A stretch of DNA of 64,000 bases. It comes from Branchiostoma floridae. Its lineage: Eukaryota > Chordata > Leptocardii > Amphioxiformes > Branchiostomatidae. Below are positions 24,201-33,200 of the stretch, piece after piece (position 1 is the stretch's first letter; every line of letters starts with the position of its first letter). The notes under the pieces are model-generated. The model was not told the DNA's origin, did no database searches, and saw only the letters and a list, made by a program, of their open reading frames with translations. The stretch covers positions 19,346,389 through 19,410,388 of the forward strand of contig NC_049990.1 in the NCBI RefSeq assembly GCF_000003815.2, written 5' to 3'. Both the position numbers and the translations under genes were made by a program.

Positions 24201-27200
24201 GAGTGTCCATCTATCCATCCCAGGACCCAACAACTCAAATCTCTCCTTACGCCAACTAAACTGGTGATCTGAACAAATTTTGACAAAAATGGGAAAGGGT
24301 AGACCTTATTTGTCACTTTTACCCAGAAAGGTTTCCAGATTGGGCCAAACTTTTTCAGGAAAAAAAGATTTTCAAATATAATAAGTGGCACGTGCACTCT
24401 AGTCGTATTTTGAGCCCTTCCATGTGATATACAACTCTGACGTCTGCTCTCAAAATGGAGACCTACCATTTTCCAGATCATGACGATCTTGGGACCCATG
24501 GTTTTACTGAGGTAAAACATGGGGAAGGTTCGGTAACAAATGAGGATCAGGGTGAAACAGTAGAGGATCCGGATCAGCTGGAAATCCGTTTTCTCGAACC
24601 CCTTCTCCAGAGACAGGCGGATGAGGAAGGAGATCTCGAACAGAGCCACTATGAAGATGTCCAGGATGTTCCACGGGTTGGAGATCCAGGTCTGGATCAT
24701 CACACCTGCACCAACCTGACAAATATGTGAAGTATTATTAGCACGAGAGTTAATTCTATGTTGCTAAATGGCACTATAAAGAAGACTGAACTAACTGTAT
24801 CAAAAATATTTGGTAAATGACATTATAAAAGGAGGCTTAACTTTAAATGACCAACGTTTCAAATAAATAGAGCTCATCGCCCTGCTTTGAACTGAGACGG
24901 GGGACGACACAGGTTATCTGGCACTTACGATCCACTGTTGCCGTCAAGTCCCGGTCTATTTGCGAACATTTGGGCATGTCCACATTTATTTCAAGTGTTC
25001 GTTGCATAAAGTCAGTTTTCTTCCGGTAAATGAAGTACTATGTTACCATTGGAAACGTTGGTGTTATTTACGTTGGGAGTTTTGAGAGAAGTTTTAATGG
25101 ACTGCTATCAAATTTCACGCACCATTTGCCTGATTTCTTCTAATCCAAGGATTGCAATCCACAACACCATCAGGCCCTCCGACCATCCGATTGACTCTTT
25201 ACTGAGCGGCTGTAGTTCGAACAGCACCATGTAGCTAAAGATGAATATCAACAGCACGTGCGACACCTGTGTAGAGAAAGAACGCATCTGTAAGCAGCGA
25301 CACCTATGCTGCAATTCATTTATACAAGTAAATAATTTGCGTTTTGGACCGCATCAGTGAGCAGCGACACCTATGCTGCAGTACATTCGTACATGTAAAT
25401 TCCTTGCGTTTTGGACAGAATCTGTAAGCAGCGACACCTATGCTGTAGTTCATTTTAACATGTAATACTTTGCGTTTGGGACCGCATCTGTAAGCAGCAG
25501 CATCTATTACTGCAGTGCATTTATACAAGTTAATACTTTGCGTTTTGGACTGCATCTGTAAGCAGCGACATCTGTGCTGCAGTGCATCTATACATGTAAA
25601 TACTTTGCGTTTAGGACCACATCTGGAAGCAGCGACACCTGTGCTGCAGTGCATTCATACTTGTAATCCTTTGTGTTTTGGACCGCATCTGCAAGCAGCG
25701 ACATCTACGCTGCATTTCCTTTTTACATGTAAATACTTTGCGTTTTGGACCGCATCTGCATACATATAAATACTTAACGGTTTGGACCGCGTCTGTAATC
25801 AGCGACACCTATGCAGCTGTGCAATCATACATGTAAATACTTTGCGTTTGGGACCACATCTATAAGCAGCGACACCTATGTTGCAGTGCAATGTGAACCA
25901 GTCAGAGTAGCAGTCTAACAAGCAGTTGTCGTGGCCGAGTGGTTAAGGCGATGGACTAGAAATCCATTGGGATCTTCCCGCGCAGGTTCGAATCCTGCCG
26001 ACAACGGCATTGTTGTTTTTTTACGTCTTTTATGTACCATTTTAAAAGGCATGAAATTCATGCAGCTTACATGCACTGATCTAAAGAATGTAATAGTCAA
26101 CGAAACATCGGTGGAATAGAACACTTGCGTAGATTGAAAGAATTTTGTTATTCAGAACACTTCTGTTTATGCAATAACATTTACAGTTCACAAAAATGTG
26201 ATACTTTCGATATCGTTCATATTTTTATTGAATACACGGACAGGTTGTTGTGATTGGCTGATTGACTGATTGATAGATTGGTTGGTTAATTGCTGGTTTA
26301 TTGATTGATTGATGGATTTTTGTCATCCATCTTGCTTCCCAATGTTGAAGTCCATTATTCCTTTTTATAGTTTTCGTTTTACAAAAAGCTTTTTTTTCTT
26401 CATTTTTACTAAAACATTTTGCTTATATTATATGAAGCAATAAATAATATAAAAATAAAGTAATAGCAATTGCATGCATAGTTGTAAATTCAAAATCACA
26501 AGGCTTTCCTCACCACACTGTACATGAACTTGGTGATAGGTGCTGTGTAGTAGAACGTGATCCTGTCCAATATCGATGGTCCATCCTCATGCTCGTGTGT
26601 TGGATCTTCGTCTTCAACGTACTCAATGATGAACAACAAGGGTGGGAAAATCATAGCAGCCAGAATCTGAGGACAACAATAAAATGTAGTCTAGTAAACA
26701 GATACATGATCAACTAGAAAGGCCGACATTTGCTTGAGAGCACATGCAGCATATTTCAGCCATCTCCCTCCCCATGCAACAATAGACTATTCCGAAATCA
26801 CCCATGTGCAAAAATCGAACACTTTTGTTTAAAAGTCACTTCCACTAATGACACTTAATGACACCCAAAAATGAATCTTACAAAATTCCTAGTGCAAGAA
26901 TGGACTCTTCCAGTGCACCCCATGTGAATTTGCACAATAGACCAGTCCAGAAATACTCCCACTGAAAACATGGCCAAGGTTGAACTAAGCAAAAAAGGCA
27001 TGAAAATGTAAAATAGACCAGTCCAAAAACACTTCCACTAAAAATGGAATATTGAATCATCACCTTTCTAAAACTAAATTTGAAAACATCCCCTTGCAAG
27101 AATGGACTCTTCTTGCGATGCCCCTATATAAACTGGTGCAGTCCAAAAATACATCCGCTAAAATTGGACTTGGACGTAATCACCAAAGTCCCAAAAATGG

Positions 27201-30200
27201 ATTTTAAGAATCCCCCCATGTAAAGATGGACTCTTCCAGCACAACCTATGTAAAATTGCAAAGTTGACCAGTCAAAAAATAACCACGCTGAAACACTTTG
27301 ACATATCAAATCACCAAAGTCCATAAACAAATCTTTAAAAAATGCCCCATCCATGCAAGAATGGACTCTTCCTGTACACCCCATGTAGAATTGCAAAATA
27401 GTCCAGTTCAAAGATACTCCCACTGAGAGACATTATATAATCAACAGTCCAAAGATGAATTAAAAAAAAATATGTACCCCCTCCGTGCCAGACTGGACTC
27501 ATCCAGATAACACCGGGCTCACTGATTGGCTGCCAATCCCCTTCGGGACTCAGGCTACGTGATTGGTTGCCTCTTTAATCAAGTTACTAGTATATATAGA
27601 CATGTGCACATGCTGTCTTCAGGTGGGAGAGGTCAACGACCTTGAGGTCGTTGACCCTCTGGCCAGTGGAGAATTACCAAATAAGTCCCCAAATATATCA
27701 TTTTGAAGTGGTTTATGCCAGAAATTATACATGGGTCATTTGAATGAATATCTGGTGCACCTATTTACCAAAATGTAGGTCATTTGGTTACAAGACCAGG
27801 GAACAGGAGCTAAAAGCGTACGTTTTTGGTCAAACAATGGCCAAAAAATTCCAAAATTAAGCATTTTGTTGTACCGTATGCCAAAAGTGTTAATGAATTC
27901 ATATGCGCATATGTAGACGGCACTCCTATACCAAATTTCAGGTCATTTGGTTGTAAAATGGGGGTATAGGAGCCAAAAATGTCATTTGGGGGGCAAAAAA
28001 TGCCAAAATTAGGCATTTTGCTGTACCGTATGCCAAAATTATTTTTGGATTTTTGTGGGTATATGATCAAGGCACCTCTGTACTAAATTTCAGGTCATTC
28101 GGCTGTAATACCAGGGTACAGGGGGGCAAAATGTACATAAAAATTGCAAAAAACATGAATAAAATCATTTGAAAGGAAGATATGAAAAAAATGAGAAAGA
28201 AAAGACCTGGGAATTGACCCACTCTACCTTTGTGCCAAATCTCAAGTAATTCGGTCCTGGAACGACGGAGTTGAATCGATTTGAAGATTTGACAGGAGAA
28301 AGAAAGAAGAAACATTACGAATACAATATATTTCACCATACCTATAGTATGGCTGAAATATAACTATATTTGATCAAAAGCTAAGAAGGGCATTGTGCAT
28401 GATTTTTTAATCCGAAACAGTAGAGATTTTACAATGATGAGACAGTGCAGGCTGCAGACATTCATTTTTGAAGAAAAATAAAAACGAACAGCAAGACGTT
28501 GGTCCATTTATTCTAGCGCACGGTGCAGACCCCTAATTTGAAGTGGCCAGTTCCTAATTTGACGTCATCACAAATAAATATGGCGGAATCGTTTGAAATG
28601 GCGAAACCTTCCAGCGCAATATTATTGAAATGTATCTTTTTGACGCTTCAGATAGCAGGCTACGGCATGAGGTAAGTTGTTATGACATGGAATATTCACG
28701 GATCCTGATCCTGAACATCTTGAACTTGCCTGTTAGCCCTTTTACAGAGATCAGAACGCATGTGCCGTTCAAACACTGTTATGCAAATCGACAGAATTGT
28801 CGAGACAGGGACTGTTTTCTTTTACGGAGCCTTTACCTTTGACATATGACCTAGATTTCCTGTCGCCTCACATGCGTTCTGATCTCTGTAAAAAGGTTTA
28901 TTCTGTATCTGTATCTATATAGCCGGTATAACCGCCCTTCGGTGTAACACACCAGCTTCGCAGGCGCGCGGCGCGGCAGCAGCTGGTTATATTACACTGA
29001 ATGATCCGTCGCGTCTAACTTTCGCACATCTACCTGCAACCGTTCTTTAAAACTATTCAGAGCAGATTATTGATATATCATCTCAATTGTTCTGTGACCC
29101 CTAGCCTGTGTTTACACAACCTCTCGCTGGCTGGGGTTAATGACAAATGTAGGGCCAGCCGCTAGGGCGCGATTTTAGTCAGGCTATGTGACCCCCTACT
29201 TTCCATTTCGGTGTGCTACTCGTCATCCTGCCCATCCAGATGTTATCTNNNNNNNNNNNNNNNNNNNNNNNNNNNNNNNNNNNNNNNNNNNNNNNNNNNN
29301 NNNNNNNNNNNNNNNNNNNNNNNNNNNNNNNNNNNNNNNNNNNNNNNNNNNNNNNNNNNNNNNNNNNNNNNNNNNNNNNNNNNNNNNNNNNCCACACAAA
29401 TTTTCATGATATAAGATAGAATAATAAATATTACAAGAAGTGTTATGCACCGAAAGATGTAGCAATTTAGAGTAGTGTTGACTGACCCCATAGTCCCTTA
29501 AGAGATGCAAAATAAAAACATAATAATGCAAATTTTTAACGAATTTGCAGCCATTCACTTATTGGTCGATTTCCTAATTGGCAGGCTACCATTGGTCGAA
29601 CTGCTAATTATGATGGACAGCCTTTTGTTTGCCACATTGAACTCGTTTTAGATCTATCATGGCCGCCGCGTGAGAAAGGTGTATTATCTCTATTGGTACG
29701 TCGATGTAGGTTAGACATCCAGGTAATAAGATATGCCAAAAAGTAGTTACTCAAGCAAATGGATATGGTTTTGGAAACGGTCAGACATTTCAACTAGCAC
29801 CCACTAGTTTTCGTCAGTGACACTGAAGTGATCTGGAAGAAACATGTCTTTTATACTCTACCTATGAATTAAGACAATTTCAGATGTCCACTCGGAAACG
29901 TTGTAAGACAATTTCAGACTGAAGACAATTTCGCCTCCACAGAGTATAAAAGACCTGTTTCTTCCAGATCACTTCTGTGTCACTGACGAAAACTTGTGGA
30001 TTCCAGTCGAAACGTCTGACCGTTTCCAAAATCATATCTAATTGCTTTTTGACATATCTCCATTGGTGTCCGGAAAACCCTACCTTCCATTTCGGCGTGC
30101 TACTCGTCATCCTGCCCATCCAGATGTTATCTAGAGTGAACTGACAGGCGGCGTGACTCATGATCTCCATGTCCTCGGCCATGTCCACGGCGTCTAGCGG

Positions 30201-33200
30201 CGCGATGTCTCCCCNNNNNNNNNNNNNNNNNNNNNNNNNNNNNNNNNNNNNNNNNNNNNNNNNNNNNNNNNNNNNNNNNNNNNNNNNNNNNNNNNNNNNN
30301 NNNNNNNNNNNNNNACTGGTAGTAGAATAATAGTGTTGTACATATCTGGACATTTTGGGTTTGACTTCTTTTGAGGGCGGAAGAAGACAAAGATATAGAG
30401 TCTCACTTTTTTCTGCAATTTGCAGGATCTGTGATTTGAAGATAAAAGGGGCCTTTTGTCCTGCCGTGAATGTGCGAAAGCTGGAGAATGTCAATGTGTT
30501 TCTTTCGCCGTTGTTAAATGAAAATTTGCAAATGATAAATTTAGTTGTTTCTTCGCGTTGACGATAGTGATGCAAAACTGGCGGCGCTATACCGACAGCT
30601 TTGTGAAATTATTTAAGGTGCTTATTCAAGGTACATATCATGGATGTCCCTGTAGCTCAATTATTAGCAGCCTCACAGTTGATTGAGCTCCTGGTTCCCA
30701 TTGGTTGAGAACAAGCAGGCCGGTTCAAATCTGTGGAAGGGCATTTTGGGTGGAACTGCATTCAGGACATACGTATAACTCAAATGAGTACCAACCGAAA
30801 GTTAAATCATGATTAGGAAACGGTCACAGATGAACTCAACATATTCTTTTGACGAACAGTCATTATAGAGAAAAAATGTGTCTTACATTGACAGTTTGAA
30901 GAGATCCTCCCGTAGATCAGCGTGGTAGATGTCGTCTGGAAGGTGTTTGGCCGTAAATGTGAACATCATACATGCGATCAGTCCTGAAACTGTGTAAATA
31001 AAATGACACTTGTAAAAGATATGACCACGGCAAAATGTATGTACTGCACACATAGTGTACCACTGGGCATTATATGATTTATGTCATACCTGTGACGCGA
31101 AAACGTTCGATACGGGTGTTCCGGACCGGGCCATAACTTACGTATCGCACAGGTTCGAAAGGCGTATCACACGGGCTCTATTCAAATAAATCGAACTGTT
31201 TCGAGCGGACCGAGTGCGGCGCCATCGAAAGTTCGAATACCTGATTCGGACGTCGGAACATTACTGTTGCAACACTTTTTGTTCGAGGGCACCAAATGTG
31301 TTCAACCTCTGGCGCATTTCGCCCGTCGGGCGATCCGACCCTCGGTCGGGCTGGGACCTCGGGTAATACGGATTACACCGAGTTGTATTCTATATGAGTG
31401 TGTTAGTCATACAGAACGTTCCTGCAAAGAATCTTTCACCAGGATACGCCACTGATGGACTTCCAGATCCTGGGGGAGGGGTAACTCTCGGTATTTTCAC
31501 GGTTTGGTAACGGGGTCTATTTTCGCAAGGTCCCGGGATGATTTTAAGTGCGATTTAAAAACATCCAGGGGCCCGCACACCCGAAAGTGCAGAAAAACTA
31601 TCCATTAATTATCAACTACTCAGAGGAAAGTAACCCTTTTTCAAAATGGGACAGAAGCAATAGAGAGTCACAATTGTACGTAATCCGACGTGTGTGCAGT
31701 TTCTTACCTATTTGGTCGGAGTCTATGTTCCAGAAGAGCTTGGTGAGCTTGGTTCTCCCGGTAATGGCGGCCCAGATGAACAAGTCGTGTAGTTCTAGTG
31801 GTCGGTCAGCCTTCTTGTCATCACTGTCATAATTGTACGTATTTACATCATTAACATCGTGTCTAGGTACTTTTGTTGGAAGTATGGTATGTTGTTAACT
31901 ACTGACGGAACTTAAAGTAAACGAATTATAAACTGATTTCTTTATGTGGAGTTTTCAAGATTTACCGGTGCAATGGCCAAGTAGGTAAAGTGTTCGCCGT
32001 CATAACAAAGACTTACTTGCTGCCTCCTCGAGATCTGCTTAAAATTAGCAATCAACATTTGGTATGATAGTTCAACACATACTACTACAAATGGACAACC
32101 CCCTGCTGTAGTGATTGCGCAAAGCTGTGTGGCCTAGGGCTACAGAAACTGAGATAGGCGCCGCCCTATTCACCATTTAGTGTGGGAAGGACTTACAAAT
32201 TAATATGGTACAGAGTTTGTGTATACTTCAGTATGTTAGTTTGAGTTGAAAATTGATAAAGAGAATCAATGCTAAACTTATCGTTATGATACTCACTATA
32301 AGTTTGGTATTTCGTAGTCCTCTATAAGATCGTGTGACATGATTTCTCCCAGGATGTGAAGGAAACTGTGCCCCTCGTATTTGCCATCTTCTATGAACTT
32401 GTTGACCATGTTGGTGTAGACCATACTCTCCTTCTGCTCTGCTGTAGCATCTTCTAATGCCTACAACGGACAAAAAATTCAGTCAATGTCTGTGCCTATA
32501 TTTATTATTTTATATCTCTTATTTACAAGTCCCTCACACCTTGTGAGCAGTGGATCAAAAGTGGAAGAAAGCCTATGGCGCCCTCCGTCTCTGATCCAAT
32601 GCTCACCGAGTCACGTGTTTTATTTCTGCATAATGTGACGTCACAGAAGAAGTGGACTGCTCATTCGTTGACAGTTGGTCAGTCGAAAATTTCGGTCAGT
32701 CCAATTTTTGTGATGGAAATCATATAGTTCAAGTTTGATTTAGAAGTGCTGTACTCATTTTGCACTACAAGTATTTTTACCCGTTGTAAAAATACGTCCC
32801 ACCATTATAGTTTCTCCGAGATCCCCTAGCTATTAATGGTGTCATGTACTCTATTGAGACCACATACCTGTTTGTACAGTTTTTCTAACGTCTCACGAGT
32901 GAGGTATTCTGACAACTCCAGCCCACCATCCAACTCCTTCTGAACAGCGTCAGCATCGTCTGCTAGTAGGGCCTTTTCCATGGCGGCACTAGTGGAGGGC
33001 TGGGGGTAAAGAAAAACAAACAAACATAGATACATTTCTCACTTATACTTTCCACGCAAAGCCTTGAATTTTGCAATCGTTAAATACAATGGTCACGGCT
33101 ACTTTGCAAGGGGTTTAAAGGAGACAACAGACTACATTAGAGGCCATCAACCCTCTTTGAACCGTGACGGAGGTATAGATTCCGTCTTCCGACTACCTTC

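Noticed and set aside
25286-25895. Regular ~67-bp repeat array as a CRISPR
   Set aside because: Whole units are repeated without unique spacers, and the context is an animal intron.
29880-30575. 231-codon minus-strand frame through the gap
   Set aside because: Only 30084-30214 is coding; the rest is N and foldback intron sequence after a GT donor.
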